From positions 186,001-250,000 of the forward strand of contig NZ_CP041616.1 in the NCBI RefSeq assembly GCF_007197575.1: a stretch of 64,000 bases of DNA, given 5' to 3'. Position numbers and translations under genes: made by a program. Shown piece by piece: positions 41,572 to 51,272 of this stretch; within the stretch, counting starts at the first letter, position 1, and every line of letters starts with the position of its first letter. Under the pieces are notes generated by a model that did no database searches, was not told where the DNA came from, and was given only the letters and a program-made list of their open reading frames with translations. Source of the DNA: Ornithinimicrobium ciconiae. GTDB taxonomy: Bacteria; Actinomycetota; Actinomycetes; Actinomycetales; Dermatophilaceae.

Positions 41572-42891
41572 GTGCCGACCGACCACCGCAGAGAGATCCT
41601 GCGCCTCGCCGTGCCGGCATTTCTGGCGCTGGTGGCCGAGCCGCTCTTCCTGCTGGCCGACAGTGCCATCGTGGGCCACCTCGGCACGGCCTCACTCGCC
41701 GGGCTCGGCGTCGCTAGCGCGGTGCTCCTCACTGCCGCAAACATTTTCGTTTTCCTGGCCTATGGCACCACGGCCGTCGTGGCGCGCCGCACCGGGGCGC
41801 ACGACGAGAAGGGCGCTCTCGCAGCAGGCATCGACGGCATGTGGCTGGCACTCCTGCTCGGCCTGGTCGCGACCGCGGTCCTGGTCGCCTTTGCCCAGCC
41901 GCTCATCGAGCTCTTTGGTGCCTCGGACGCCGCGGTCACCGAGGCCGTGATCTATCTGCGGATCAGCGCTTTTGGCATCCCGGCCATGCTCCTCGTCCTG
42001 GCCGCCATGGGGGTGCTGCGGGGTCTGCAGGACACCCGCACGCCGATGGTGGCCGCGATCGCGGGCTTTGCCGCCAACGGCGTGCTCTCCTTCGTCCTGG
42101 TCCACCCGGTGGGTCTGGGCATCGCCGGAGCCGCCTGGGGGACGGTCATCGCCCAACTGGGTATGGCGCTCGCCCTGGGCGGCGTCGTCGTCCGGGGTGC
42201 CCGCCGGCTCGGGGTCTCGCTCACGCTGCACGGGCGAGGGGTCCTCAGCGCCGCCGGTGACGGCATCCCCCTGCTGATCCGCACCCTCGCCCTGCGCGCC
42301 GTCCTGCTGGTGACCACCTGGGTGGCTGCTGGCCTGGGAGAGCCCCAGCTCGCCGCCCATCAGGTCGCGATGACGGTGTGGACCGCGCTCGCTTTCGCCC
42401 TGGATGCCCTCGCCATCGCAGGACAAGCCATCACCGGCAAGGCACTGGGCGCCGGCGACGTCAGGGGCGTGCGGCTCGCCACCGCCACCATGGTGCGCTG
42501 GGGTGTCTGGTTCGGAGTGATCCTGACAGTGCTGATCGTCGCACTGCACAGGGTGATCCCCCTCGGCTTCAGCAGCGACCCTCAGGTCCAGGCAGCCCTG
42601 GCCGCGGCCCTGCTCATCGTCGCCGCCGGACAACCCGTCGCCGGGGTCGCGTTTGTCCTGGACGGTGTCCTGATCGGTGCCGGGGACGCCCGCTGGCTGG
42701 CTCTGGCCCAGATCGGCTTCCTGCTGGCCTATCTGCCCATGATCTGGCTCCTGCAGGCCTCTGGAGTCACCGGGACCACAGGACTGGTGTGGCTGTGGGT
42801 CGCCTTCGGGCTGTTCATGGCCATCCGGGCGGCGGGACTGCACTGGCGGGCGCGGGGAGACGACTGGCTGGTCACCGGCGCCACCCGCTAG
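41572..42891 (+). CDS. MATE family efflux transporter
   Basis: The 439-residue membrane protein has 12 predicted helices in two related halves, with the MATE/DinF pattern: 'AVPAFLALVAEPLFLLADSAIVGHLGTASLAGLGVASAV' in the first helices and 'HQVAMTVWTALAFALDALAIAGQAITGKALGAGD' in the second half. It closely resembles the DinF branch. It would export cationic compounds using a Na+ or H+ gradient. Start GTG 41572, divergent from dnaB. Its stop overlaps the convergent mrpG stop. Confidence 0.93.
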   Translation: MPTDHRREILRLAVPAFLALVAEPLFLLADSAIVGHLGTASLAGLGVASAVLLTAANIFVFLAYGTTAVVARRTGAHDEKGALAAGIDGMWLALLLGLVATAVLVAFAQPLIELFGASDAAVTEAVIYLRISAFGIPAMLLVLAAMGVLRGLQDTRTPMVAAIAGFAANGVLSFVLVHPVGLGIAGAAWGTVIAQLGMALALGGVVVRGARRLGVSLTLHGRGVLSAAGDGIPLLIRTLALRAVLLVTTWVAAGLGEPQLAAHQVAMTVWTALAFALDALAIAGQAITGKALGAGDVRGVRLATATMVRWGVWFGVILTVLIVALHRVIPLGFSSDPQVQAALAAALLIVAAGQPVAGVAFVLDGVLIGAGDARWLALAQIGFLLAYLPMIWLLQASGVTGTTGLVWLWVAFGLFMAIRAAGLHWRARGDDWLVTGATR

Positions 42892-43292
42892 CGCTCCTCG
42901 GGGTCGCTGTCCTCGACCACCGGCTCGCCGGGCTCCAGGAGGGCACTGTCCACGTGATCAGCCGAGGGTCCCAGGTGGATGTCAGATGGCGCCACCTGAC
43001 CCGTCCGGAACCCGGCGCGACCGACCATGTGGGCCCCGACAGGGATGGTGAGCATCTGGAAGATGCCGATCAGGATCAGCATGCCGATGTGCAGGCCGCC
43101 CTCTTTGCTCAACATCACGCCCCCCAGCACCAGCAGGACACCGAGGACCTGTGGCTTGGTCGCCGCGTGCATGCGGGTCAGCAGGTCGTTGAAGCGCAGC
43201 AGCCCGATAGCCGCCGTGAGGCACAGCAGCGCCCCGGCGAAGATGAAGATGAGCCCGAGGCTGTCGGTGATGGTCTCCCAGTCCCAGCTCAT
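42888..43292 (-). CDS. mrpG: Na+/H+ antiporter subunit G (MrpG/MnhG)
   Basis: The 134-residue protein has three helices: 'LGLIFIFAGALLCLTAAIGLLRF', 'LGVLLVLGGVML' and 'IGMLILIGIFQMLTIPVGAHM', with the conserved 'NDLLTRMHAATKPQVLGVLL' typical of MrpG. It is the last gene of the antiporter operon, with a 4-base overlap with mrpF. The acidic C-terminal tail (PGEPVVEDSDPEER) is cytoplasmic. Confidence 0.93.
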   Translation of the reverse strand: MSWDWETITDSLGLIFIFAGALLCLTAAIGLLRFNDLLTRMHAATKPQVLGVLLVLGGVMLSKEGGLHIGMLILIGIFQMLTIPVGAHMVGRAGFRTGQVAPSDIHLGPSADHVDSALLEPGEPVVEDSDPEER

Positions 43293-43606
43293 GACGGCTC
43301 CTCCTCGAGGGCGTCAGGTCCGTCGAACTCCGGCGGGTAGTCGCGGTCCCGCGCCACGAAGCGCGCCACGGCGACCGATCCCATGAAACCGACCAACGAC
43401 AAGGTGATCAGGATCGGGAGGGTGCTCGAGCCCTCGACCAGCGCCGTCTGCGCGCCGAGAGCGCAGATCACGATGGAGACGAGGACGTCGCTGCCCACCA
43501 CGCGGTCCAGCACGCTCGGACCCGTGATGATCCGTCCCATGGTCAGCAGGGCCGAGGCAACCAGCAGTATGCCGATCGCCCAGGTCATGATCTCGGTGAA
43601 CCCCAT
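43289..43606 (-). CDS. mrpF: Na+/H+ antiporter subunit F (MrpF/MnhF)
   Basis: The 105-residue protein has three helices and the family motif 'GPSVLDRVVGSDVLVSIVICALG' (D-R near the membrane edge, required for activity in relatives). A short acidic C-terminus (FDGPDALEEEPS) follows. It overlaps mrpE by one base and mrpG by 4. Confidence 0.93.
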   Translation of the reverse strand: MGFTEIMTWAIGILLVASALLTMGRIITGPSVLDRVVGSDVLVSIVICALGAQTALVEGSSTLPILITLSLVGFMGSVAVARFVARDRDYPPEFDGPDALEEEPS

Positions 43607-44154
43607 CAGTCGGTCACCTCCCGACGCCGGCGCGGGTTGAGGACGGACTCTGGGTCCGGGTCGAGGGCACGCAACACCCGGGCCTCCTGGGCCAGCACCC
43701 GGTGCCTGATGACCTCGGCCTGCTGACGGGTCGTCACATCGAGCAGGTGCAGGGTCAGGATGCGCCGCTCGCTGTCAAGGTCGATGACCACGGTGCCGGG
43801 CACCAGGGCGACCATCTCGGCCGTCATGGTCTGGAAGAGGTCGTTGTCGGAGCGCAGCCGCAGGTCCACAACCACCCCGCCGACCGTAGGTCCTGGCCGC
43901 ACGGCGAGCCAGGCGACCTGGACCGACGCCGCGGTCATGTCCCACAGGAACCGGACGGTGAGGATCAGGAAGGCGATCGGCCGGAAGCGCAACCCCACGG
44001 TCACCGAGGGCAGCGGAAAGACGAGCTGGACGAAGAGCCCGACGAGCAGGCCCGCAACCACGTTGCCGAGCGTGACCTCGCCCATCAGGGTCACCCAGAC
44101 CACGGTCAGCAGCAGGGTGGACATCCAGTGGATGCCGTGCAGTTGCCGCTTCAT
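43606..44154 (-). CDS. mrpE: Na+/H+ antiporter subunit E (MrpE/MnhE)
   Basis: The 182-residue protein has N-terminal hydrophobic helices ('STLLLTVVWVTLMGEVTLGNVVAGLLVGLFVQLVFP') and the conserved soluble part 'DNDLFQTMTAEMVALVPGTVVIDLDSERRILTLHLLDV' of MrpE. It is needed for assembly of the complex in relatives. Overlaps mrpD and mrpF. Confidence 0.93.
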   Translation of the reverse strand: MKRQLHGIHWMSTLLLTVVWVTLMGEVTLGNVVAGLLVGLFVQLVFPLPSVTVGLRFRPIAFLILTVRFLWDMTAASVQVAWLAVRPGPTVGGVVVDLRLRSDNDLFQTMTAEMVALVPGTVVIDLDSERRILTLHLLDVTTRQQAEVIRHRVLAQEARVLRALDPDPESVLNPRRRREVTD

Positions 44155-45704
44155 CGCCCCACACCCCCCAGCACAGCGATCAGATAAGGCTCCCGCAGCA
44201 GGAGGTCGATGGAGGCCCGGTTGGTGATCTCATACAACGGCCCGGCCACCAGCGTCAGCGCGAGCCCGAAGGCGACCAGCGCCATCGTCGGCATGACCAC
44301 CCCGCGACCCATCGCCCGACTGTCCCCGGTGCGTGCGGGGGTGTACGTCATACCCTCCTCGACCCGGGGCGGTGACCCCCAGAAGGCACGCCCCCAGATC
44401 CGCGTCACGGCATACAGCGTGAGCAGGCTGGTGACCACGGAGCCGACCACCAAGGTCATGCTCAGCCAGGTGCCCTCCATGACGCCAGCCTGCATCAGAC
44501 CAACCTTGCCCAGGAAGCCGGAGAAGGGTGGGATGCCGGCCAGGTTCATGGCCGGGACGAAGAACAGCACACCCAGCAGCGGACTGATCCTGGCCAGGCC
44601 GCCCAGGTGGGAGGAGGCAGTGGTGCCGCCCACCCGCTCGACCAGTCCGGTCACCAGGAACAGGGTGGTCTGGATGGTGATGTGGTGCAGCACATAGAAG
44701 ATGGCCGCGGACATGCCCGCCGCGTTGCCCACCGCGATGCCGAACAACAGATAACCGATGTGGCTGACCAGGGTGAAGGAAAGCATCCGCTTGATGTCGT
44801 CCTGGGCGACCGCACCGAGGATCCCGACGAGCATCGTCAGCAGGGCCGCCCACATCAGCACGTCGTCGAGCATGCCCGAGGGGAACAGCAGTGTCTGGGT
44901 GCGGATCAGCGCATAGATGCCGACCTTGGTGAGCAGACCGGCGAAGACCGCGGTGACCGGCGCCGGGGCTGTGGGATAGGAGTCCGGCAGCCAGCCCGAC
45001 ATCGGGAAGACGGCCGCCTTGACGCAGAACCCGAGGATGAGCAGCACGTGCAGCACCAGCGCCTGATCTGTGGGGATCATCTCGAGGCGGTTCGCCAGGA
45101 TCGCCAGGTTCACCGTGCCGGTCGCGGCATAGATCATCGCGATGGCGATGAGGAAGAGCATCGAGGACAGCAGGCTGACGAAGACATAGGTCACGCCGGC
45201 GCGCACCCGCGCCTCCGTGCCACCCAGGGTCAGCAGCACGAAGCTGGCGGCCAGCAACATCTCGAAACCGACATACATGTGGAACAGGTCGCCGGAGATG
45301 AAGGTGGTCGACACTCCCGCGGACAGGACCAGCATCGTGGGGTGGAAGACCGGCAGCGGGGCGTGCCCATCACTCTCGTTGTCGAACGAGGAGCGACCCT
45401 GCCCGATCGAGTAGCGGAGCACTCCCATGGTGACCACGACCGAGACGATCACCATCAGCGCCGAGAGGCGGTCGACGATCAGCACGATGCCGTCCGTGGG
45501 AGCCCAGCCGCCGACCTGCACGACCTGGGGACCACGCTGGTCTGCTGCGAACAGCATCACCACGCTGATCGCCAGGACCGCAGTGAGCACGGTCATGCTC
45601 ACCTGACGCTGGATGCGGGTGCGGCCCACGGCCGCCAGGTTGATGCCGGCACCGACCAGTGGCAGGACCACCGGCAGCGGGACCATCCAGGAGAAGTCGT
45701 TCAT
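44151..45704 (-). CDS. mrpD: Na+/H+ antiporter subunit D (MrpD/MnhD)
   Basis: The 517-residue membrane protein belongs to the NuoL/M/N-like proton-translocating family: 14 predicted helices with 'GDLFHMYVGFEMLLAASFVLL' (conserved Glu), 'KAAVFPMSGWLPDSYPTAPAPVTAVFAGLLTKVGIYALIR' (the Lys- and Pro-containing helix pair) and 'DIKRMLSFTLVSHIGYLLFG'. With MrpA it forms the ion-conducting core. 4-base overlaps on both sides. Confidence 0.95.
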   Translation of the reverse strand: MNDFSWMVPLPVVLPLVGAGINLAAVGRTRIQRQVSMTVLTAVLAISVVMLFAADQRGPQVVQVGGWAPTDGIVLIVDRLSALMVIVSVVVTMGVLRYSIGQGRSSFDNESDGHAPLPVFHPTMLVLSAGVSTTFISGDLFHMYVGFEMLLAASFVLLTLGGTEARVRAGVTYVFVSLLSSMLFLIAIAMIYAATGTVNLAILANRLEMIPTDQALVLHVLLILGFCVKAAVFPMSGWLPDSYPTAPAPVTAVFAGLLTKVGIYALIRTQTLLFPSGMLDDVLMWAALLTMLVGILGAVAQDDIKRMLSFTLVSHIGYLLFGIAVGNAAGMSAAIFYVLHHITIQTTLFLVTGLVERVGGTTASSHLGGLARISPLLGVLFFVPAMNLAGIPPFSGFLGKVGLMQAGVMEGTWLSMTLVVGSVVTSLLTLYAVTRIWGRAFWGSPPRVEEGMTYTPARTGDSRAMGRGVVMPTMALVAFGLALTLVAGPLYEITNRASIDLLLREPYLIAVLGGVGR

Positions 45705-46150
45705 CGGCGGTCCTCGTCCCCGGAGTCCTCTTCGGCGAACTCCGCAGCGATGATGTCCGCGTCGTCGGCTGACTCACCGGACATGTCGTTCTCCTCGGCA
45801 CGGCGGTGGATGCGGGCCGACTCCTCATCGTCCTCGAGCAGGTCGTCGCGGCCCAACTGCCAGGCGCGGTGCGCCAGGGACAGCACGAAAGCCGTCATGG
45901 CCAGGGTGATCACGATGGCCGTCAGCACCAGTGCCTGCGGGATCGGGTCGCTCATCGGCCCGCCCTCCCCCTGTCCGATGATCGGCACCTCCCCGGCTGG
46001 CCCGGAGGCCACCAGGAACAGGATGTTGATGCCATTGCCCATCAGCAGGAAGCCCACCAGGGCGCGGACGATCGAGCGGGCCAGCAGCAGATAGACGCCG
46101 GTGCCGATGAGGGAGGAGGCGACCACGATCAGGGTGATGTTGGGGATCAT
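45701..46150 (-). CDS. mrpC: Na+/H+ antiporter subunit C (MrpC/MnhC)
   Basis: The 149-residue protein is NuoK-like with three helices: 'LIGTGVYLLLARSIVRALVGFLLMGNGINILFLV' and 'PQALVLTAIVITLAMTAFVLSL', including 'DPIPQALVLTAIVI' typical of MrpC. The C-terminus is long and acidic (DDEESARIHRRAEENDMSGE), beyond the membrane part. Confidence 0.94.
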   Translation of the reverse strand: MIPNITLIVVASSLIGTGVYLLLARSIVRALVGFLLMGNGINILFLVASGPAGEVPIIGQGEGGPMSDPIPQALVLTAIVITLAMTAFVLSLAHRAWQLGRDDLLEDDEESARIHRRAEENDMSGESADDADIIAAEFAEEDSGDEDRR

Positions 46151-49023
46151 CGGGCCTCCTCCTCTGCCATCTGGTCATCCAGCGCCGAGCCGAGGCTGCG
46201 CAGGATGTCCAGCATGAGTCCGACGACCACGAGATAGACGCCGACGTCGAAGAGCAGGGAGGTGACCAGGTGCACGTCCCCGATCAGCGGCAGCGGGACG
46301 TCCACGATCCAGGTGCGCAGCGGAGGCGAGGCAAAGAACATCGGCAGGATGGCCGCGGCCGCCGCGATGAACAGTCCCCCGCCGAGCAGCAGACCGGGCA
46401 TGACGGGCAGGGCCACTCGCAGTTCGTAGCCACGACCGGCGAGGTAACGCAGCGCCAGGGCCAACCCGGCGACCAGCCCGGCGGCGAAGCCGCCACCGGG
46501 GGCGTTGTGCCCGCTGAACAGCAGATAGACCGACCACAGCATGATGGTGTGGAAGATCAGGCGGGTGACCACCTCGAAGATCGTCGAGCGGCGCAAGGGG
46601 TCCAGTTGCTGGGCGGCCGAGATCCACCGCTGCGACTCCCCCGTGTCGGCCGAGGTGGTGGTCCGGTTGCGCCAGGACTGGCGCAGGGCCCGCCGCGCGC
46701 GGATGACCGCGTCCTGCTTGAGGAAGATCAGGCTGGTCACGCCGGTGGCCGCCGCCAGCACCACCGACAGCTCGCCCATGGTGTCCCAGGCACGCACGTC
46801 GACGAGGATCACGTTGACGATGTTGTTGCCGCCACCGTAGTCCTTGGCGGTCGCGACCAGTCCCTTGGCCGACGGCTCGTCGATGCGTGCGGCGGTCGCG
46901 GCCAGGGCCACCAGCCCCACGACCGAGCCGACGGCGATGCCGAGCACCGCGCGCAGCCGTCGGGTCAGCACCGACGGGTCGTCGGGGAACCGGCCGGACA
47001 GCCGTCGCAGCACCAGGATGAAGACGACCAGCGTCACCGTCTCCACCAGGGCCTGGGTCAGGGCCAGGTCCGGCGCCCCGTGCAGCAGGAAGAGCATCGC
47101 GGTGCCATAACCGGTGACGCTGACCAGGAAGACGGCACGGAACCGGCGACGGGCGCGGGTGGTGGCGATCGCTGCGGCCACGACGATGACGGCGACGCCG
47201 ACCTGTCCGGGGTGGTCAAACCAGCGCACCTCCTCCGGCCACACCGCCCCGTGGGCCAGGGCGACGACCGGCAGCGCCACGGTGACCAGCAGGATGATCG
47301 CGAGCAGGGAGGGCAGCGAGCCGCGCTGGAACCCACCGGTGACCTCCAGCGCCAGCCGGTCCACGCCGCGGACGAAGTGCTGATAGGTGCGGCCGGCGTC
47401 GAGCGGGAACTGCACCTTGCGCTGGAAGCTCGAGACGGGTCCGCTGGCCAGGAAGAGCAGGGCACCGAGGATCCAGATCAGGACAGACAGCACCAGCGCG
47501 GGGGTGATCGACCCGCTCCACAGGACCAGGTGGGCCGGGTCGTCACCGGCGGGATAGAGGTCGGTATGCCGGGCCAGCAGGTCCTCGAGGAAGGGCGCCG
47601 CCGGGCCGAGGGCCAGACCGGTCAGGGCCAGGAGGCCGGGCACCCCCACCAGCAGCCACTCGGGTCGGTGGGCGACCGTGGTGACCTGGCCGGCGTCGCC
47701 CGCCAGCTTGGGGTCCTTGACGGCAAAGGCACCCCACATGAAGCGGGTGGAGTAGGCGAAGGTGATCACCGAGCCGACCGCGACGGCCGCCAGCACGACC
47801 CCGTCGAAGGAGAGCCAGCCTCCCTCGGGGTGCATCAGCGAGTGCAGGGCCGCTTCCTTGCCGGCAAAGCCCAGCACGGGTGGCAGACCTGCCATCGACA
47901 AGGTGGCGAGGGCGGCGGCCCCGGCGAGCCACGGCATACGTTTGGCGATGCCGGAGAGCCGGCGGATGTCTCGGGTGCCGGTCGCGTGCTCGACGGTGCC
48001 CACGGTGAGGAACAGGCAGGACTTGAACAGGGAGTGCGCCACGAGCATCCCCAGGCCGGCGATCGTGGTGCCGTGCCGGCCATAGCCGACCAGGAGAGTG
48101 ATGAATCCGAGCTGGCTGATCGTGCCGTAGGCCAGGAGCAGCTTGAGGTCGTGCTGGCGCAACGAGCGGTAGCCGCCGACCAGCAGCGTGGCGGTGCCGA
48201 GGATGACGACGGTGTAGCGCCAGACCTCGAGCTCTGCGTAGGCCGGCGCGAAGCGGGCCACGAGATAGATGCCGGCCTTGACCATCGCCGCGGCGTGCAG
48301 GTAGGCGCTGACCGGGGTCGGGGCGGCCATCGCCCCCGGGAGCCAGAAGTGGAACGGGACGAGCGCGGACTTGGTGATCGCCCCCACCAGCAGCAGGACC
48401 ACGCCGGCGGTGATCCAGGGGCCGGTGCCGGGGGCCGCGAGGATGCCGCTGATCAGGTAGGTGCCCTGCGTCTCCCCGATCATGACCATCCCGACGAGCA
48501 TCGCCAGCCCGCCGAAGGTGGTGACCAGCAGCGCCTGCTTGGCGGCGGCGACGCTGGCCTTGCTGGTCATCACATAGCCGATGAGCAGGTAGGACAGGAT
48601 CGTGGTGAGCTCCCAGAACACATAGAGCAGGAGCATGTCGTCGGTGGTCACCAGGCCGAGCATGGCTCCGGCGAAGGCGGTCAGGGAGCCGGCGAACAGG
48701 CCCAGCCCTTTGCTGCGCTCCTTGTCCTCGAAGTAGTGCGCGCAGTAGAGCAGCACCAGTGCCCCGACGGCCGAGACGATCAGCGTCATCAGCCACGCCA
48801 GGGTGTCCATCCGGAAGGTCAGGGTCAGGTCCAGCGGCGGCACCCACAGGTAGGACTCCACCGGCGGGCTGTCCGAGTCGACCTGCGGGAACTGCCAGGC
48901 CGCGTAGGCCGCCGTGACCGCGGGGACGGCCGCGAGGGGGATGAAGGCCCGTGTGCCCAGGAGCCGAACAAGCGTCGGGGCGAGGACGGCCGCGACTGCG
49001 TGCGCGATGACCAGGACGAGCAA
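46147..49023 (-). CDS. mrpA: Na+/H+ antiporter subunit A fused to subunit B domain (MrpA/B)
   Basis: The 958-residue membrane protein has a NuoL-like N-terminal 500 residues ('YVFWELTTILSYLLIGYV', 'KSALVPFHFWLPGAMAAPTPVSAYLHAAAMVKAGIYLVARFAP', 'DLKLLLAYGTISQLGFITLLVGYG'). An MrpA C-terminal extension follows ('FRAVFLVSVTGYGTAMLFLLHGAPDLALTQALVETVTLVVFILVLR'). The last 150 residues, 'EVVTRLIFHTIMLWSVYLLFSGHNAPGGGFAAGLVAGLALALRYLAG', are an MrpB domain. No separate mrpB exists, so A and B are fused, as in many actinobacteria. First gene of the operon. Confidence 0.95.
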   Translation of the reverse strand: MLVLVIAHAVAAVLAPTLVRLLGTRAFIPLAAVPAVTAAYAAWQFPQVDSDSPPVESYLWVPPLDLTLTFRMDTLAWLMTLIVSAVGALVLLYCAHYFEDKERSKGLGLFAGSLTAFAGAMLGLVTTDDMLLLYVFWELTTILSYLLIGYVMTSKASVAAAKQALLVTTFGGLAMLVGMVMIGETQGTYLISGILAAPGTGPWITAGVVLLLVGAITKSALVPFHFWLPGAMAAPTPVSAYLHAAAMVKAGIYLVARFAPAYAELEVWRYTVVILGTATLLVGGYRSLRQHDLKLLLAYGTISQLGFITLLVGYGRHGTTIAGLGMLVAHSLFKSCLFLTVGTVEHATGTRDIRRLSGIAKRMPWLAGAAALATLSMAGLPPVLGFAGKEAALHSLMHPEGGWLSFDGVVLAAVAVGSVITFAYSTRFMWGAFAVKDPKLAGDAGQVTTVAHRPEWLLVGVPGLLALTGLALGPAAPFLEDLLARHTDLYPAGDDPAHLVLWSGSITPALVLSVLIWILGALLFLASGPVSSFQRKVQFPLDAGRTYQHFVRGVDRLALEVTGGFQRGSLPSLLAIILLVTVALPVVALAHGAVWPEEVRWFDHPGQVGVAVIVVAAAIATTRARRRFRAVFLVSVTGYGTAMLFLLHGAPDLALTQALVETVTLVVFILVLRRLSGRFPDDPSVLTRRLRAVLGIAVGSVVGLVALAATAARIDEPSAKGLVATAKDYGGGNNIVNVILVDVRAWDTMGELSVVLAAATGVTSLIFLKQDAVIRARRALRQSWRNRTTTSADTGESQRWISAAQQLDPLRRSTIFEVVTRLIFHTIMLWSVYLLFSGHNAPGGGFAAGLVAGLALALRYLAGRGYELRVALPVMPGLLLGGGLFIAAAAAILPMFFASPPLRTWIVDVPLPLIGDVHLVTSLLFDVGVYLVVVGLMLDILRSLGSALDDQMAEEEAR

Positions 49024-49255
49024 CGGGGCCTCCTCAAGGGTTTCGGGCGGCGCAGCCGAGGCCCGGGTCAGGGGTGCCCTCGACCCACGATCCGCAGGGC
49101 GGAAGGGGGTTGGAGTCTCGGGACACTTTAGCGGGTGAGGGCGTTGACAACTGCGCTGGGCTGGCCCGAAAGCGCCGCGCGTGGCGGAGCGAGGTGTTCG
49201 CTATCGAGCACCCGGTTGACCCACGAGTTGGGCAGAGGTGCCCACGGGGGACGCA

Positions 49256-49288
49256 GCAGGGCCGGTCGGGAGCCCCGACCGGCCCTGC
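49256..49288 (-). terminator. Perfect 15-bp hairpin, terminator of the ribosomal operon
   Basis: GCAGGGCCGGTCGGG at 49256-49270 and its exact complement at 49274-49288 around a 3-base loop, 45 bases past the rplI stop. No T-run, as is common for actinobacterial terminators. It ends the rpsF-ssb-rpsR-rplI transcription unit. The rest of the 310-base interval (49024-49332) shows no gene and should hold the mrp promoter. Confidence 0.8.
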
Positions 49289-49332
49289 CGTTGCGGGGTG
49301 AGCTGACTCAACCCGCAGGTGGTGCTGGTGGC

Positions 49333-49779
49333 TCAGGCCTCCTGGACCACGACGTTCACGTCAGCCGCGACGTCGTCGTGCAGGCGGATGTGGGCCTTGT
49401 GCTCGCCGACGTTGCGGATCGGGGTGGGAACCTCGATGCGGCGCTTGTCGACCTGCGGGCCTCCGGCAGCAGCGATCGCGTCGGCGATGTCTGCAGCGGT
49501 GACGGCACCGAAGAGGCGGCCGCCCTGGCCCGCGCGAGCGGACACGGTGATCGAGGAGCCCTCCAGGGTCGCCTTCGCGACCTTGGCCTCGTCCTCGGAC
49601 TTGTGGGACCGGGCATCGCGGCCGGCGATGATCGCGTCGACCTGCTTCTGGCCGCCCTTGGTCCAGGCGGTGCCCAGCTTGCGGGGCAGCAGGTAGTTGC
49701 GGGCGTAGCCGTCCTTGACGTCCACGACGTCACCGGCGACGCCGAGGCCGGTGACCGGCTGGGTCAGAATGAGCTTCAT
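49333..49779 (-). CDS. rplI: 50S ribosomal protein L9
   Basis: The 148-residue protein begins [36 protein letters not shown], the conserved L9 N-terminal domain that binds 23S rRNA, followed by the long helix and the C-terminal domain '[18 protein letters not shown]' (LFGSVT motif). Length is typical. Last gene of the rpsF-ssb-rpsR-rplI cluster. Confidence 0.98.
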   Translation of the reverse strand: MKLILTQPVTGLGVAGDVVDVKDGYARNYLLPRKLGTAWTKGGQKQVDAIIAGRDARSHKSEDEAKVAKATLEGSSITVSARAGQGGRLFGAVTAADIADAIAAAGGPQVDKRRIEVPTPIRNVGEHKAHIRLHDDVAADVNVVVQEA

Positions 49780-49802
49780 CAGACTTCTCCTTGTCCTGGT
49801 GC

Positions 49803-50039
49803 TCAGCGCGCCGAGCTGGAGTAGGGCAGCAGAGCCATCTCGCGGGCGTTCTTGACCGCGGTGGCGATGCGCCGCTGCTCCTGCACGGAGACACCGGTCA
49901 CCCGACGAGCGCGGATCTTGCCGCGGTCGGAGATGAACTTGCGCAGCAGCGCGGTGTCCTTGTAGTCGATGGACTCGATCTTGGCGGCCTTGAGAGGGTT
50001 CGCCTTCTTCTTGGGCTTGCGCACAACGGGCTTGGCCAT
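49803..50039 (-). CDS. rpsR: 30S ribosomal protein S18
   Basis: The 78-residue protein contains '[50 protein letters not shown]', the S18 signature. ATG 50039 ([20 protein letters not shown]) gives the normal length with a basic N-terminus. The second Cys position of zinc-binding S18 forms is absent, so this is the zinc-independent (C-minus) type common as a paralogue or sole copy in actinobacteria. Confidence 0.97.
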   Translation of the reverse strand: MAKPVVRKPKKKANPLKAAKIESIDYKDTALLRKFISDRGKIRARRVTGVSVQEQRRIATAVKNAREMALLPYSSSAR

Positions 50040-50145
50040 CGTGGTGCTCTCCATTCTGTGAGAGCCCGAGGGATCACCTCGGGATGGGGTGTTTCTTCCG
50101 CTCCCAGGAGTCGTCCCGGACGCGGTGCTTCTGGTCAGGCAGTGA

Positions 50146-50763
50146 TCAGAACGGGGGCTCGTCGTAGGACGGGCTGTTCCAACCGCCACCCTGCTGACCA
50201 CCGGCGTTGCCACCGGTGGCCCACGGGTCGGTCTCGGACTGGCTGGCGCCACCCTGCTGGCCGCTCTGGGGAGCAGCCGGGGCACCGCCAGCTGGCTGGC
50301 CACCCTGCGGGGCAGCAAACTGCTGGCCGCCCTGGCCACCACCCTGCTGGCCACCACCCTGCTGGCCGCCGGCCCAGTTCCCGCCGCCACCGGAGCCACG
50401 CTGGGCCTTGGTGACCTTGGCGGTCGCATACTTCAGGGACGGGCCAACCTCATCGGCCTGCATCTCCATGACGGTGCGCTTGTCGCCCTCTGGGGTGTCC
50501 CAGGAACGGGCGACGAGACGGCCGGTCACGACGACGCGGGTGCCTCGGGTCAGTGACTCGGCAACATTCTCCGCCGCCTCGCGCCAGATGGAGCAGCGCA
50601 TGAACAGCGTCTCCTGGTCCTTCCACTCGTTGGTCTGCCGGTCGAACGTGCGCGGCGTGGAGGCCACGGTGAAGTTCGCGACGGCAGCCCCGGAAGGGGT
50701 GAAGCGCAGCTCGGGGTCGGCGGTGAGGTTGCCAACAACGGTGATCTGAGTATCGCCAGCCAT
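50146..50763 (-). CDS. ssb: Single-stranded DNA-binding protein
   Basis: The 205-residue protein has an OB fold in its first 115 residues ([20 protein letters not shown], '[24 protein letters not shown]'), then a Gly/Gln-rich flexible linker with repeated GGQQGG units. The acidic C-terminal tip is YDEPPF, the tail that recruits replication and repair proteins. It sits between rpsF and rpsR as in most actinobacteria. Confidence 0.97.
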   Translation of the reverse strand: MAGDTQITVVGNLTADPELRFTPSGAAVANFTVASTPRTFDRQTNEWKDQETLFMRCSIWREAAENVAESLTRGTRVVVTGRLVARSWDTPEGDKRTVMEMQADEVGPSLKYATAKVTKAQRGSGGGGNWAGGQQGGGQQGGGQGGQQFAAPQGGQPAGGAPAAPQSGQQGGASQSETDPWATGGNAGGQQGGGWNSPSYDEPPF

Positions 50764-50791
50764 GTCTGAGTCCTTTGCTGTGGGGAGTCGG

Positions 50792-51079
50792 TCAGGCGCC
50801 GACGCGCATCAGCTTGGTGCGCAGAACGGTCTCGTTCAGGCCCAGCTGACGGTCCAGCTCCTGTGCGGTGGCAGACGCAGCGGTCAGGTTGACCACGGCG
50901 TAGATGCCCTCAGACTGCTTCTTGATCTCGTAGGCCAGACGGCGACGTCCCCAGATGTCGAGGGTGTCGACGGTGCCACCTTCCTTGGTGACAACGGCAA
51001 GCAGCTTCTCCAGCGTCGGCTGGAGGTTCCGCTCGTCGGACTCCGGATCGAGGATGATCATGAGTTCGTACTGACGCAT
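50792..51079 (-). CDS. rpsF: 30S ribosomal protein S6
   Basis: The 95-residue protein begins [20 protein letters not shown] and has the S6 pattern '[26 protein letters not shown]', which binds S18 in the 30S platform. ATG 51079 is chosen because AGGAGG lies 11 bases upstream. The GTG at 51091 would overlap that site. Confidence 0.97.
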   Translation of the reverse strand: MRQYELMIILDPESDERNLQPTLEKLLAVVTKEGGTVDTLDIWGRRRLAYEIKKQSEGIYAVVNLTAASATAQELDRQLGLNETVLRTKLMRVGA

Positions 51080-51272
51080 GCGTGAACCCACCTCCTTCGG
51101 TCTTAGCGGTCACGGTCTCTCCGTGACAGGAGGGTTGCATTCGTCCCACCGCTTCGTGCTGACTCCAGCCTGCCAGAGCAGACCGACACCCGCAGGCGCG
51201 GTCCACAGGGCAGGCAGAGCCCAGCCGTCAACGGTGAACCAGGCCACGATACCGAGCCGAGCGGCACCTGGC

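Noticed and set aside
41692..42843. Leftward open frame opposite the MATE gene
   Set aside because: Low-complexity shadow of the transporter gene with no ribosome binding site or domain.
46270..49131. Very long rightward open frame (953 codons) opposite mrpA
   Set aside because: Its composition (Gln, Asp, Gly and Arg rich without hydrophobic core) is the shadow of a high-GC membrane protein gene. No domain seen.
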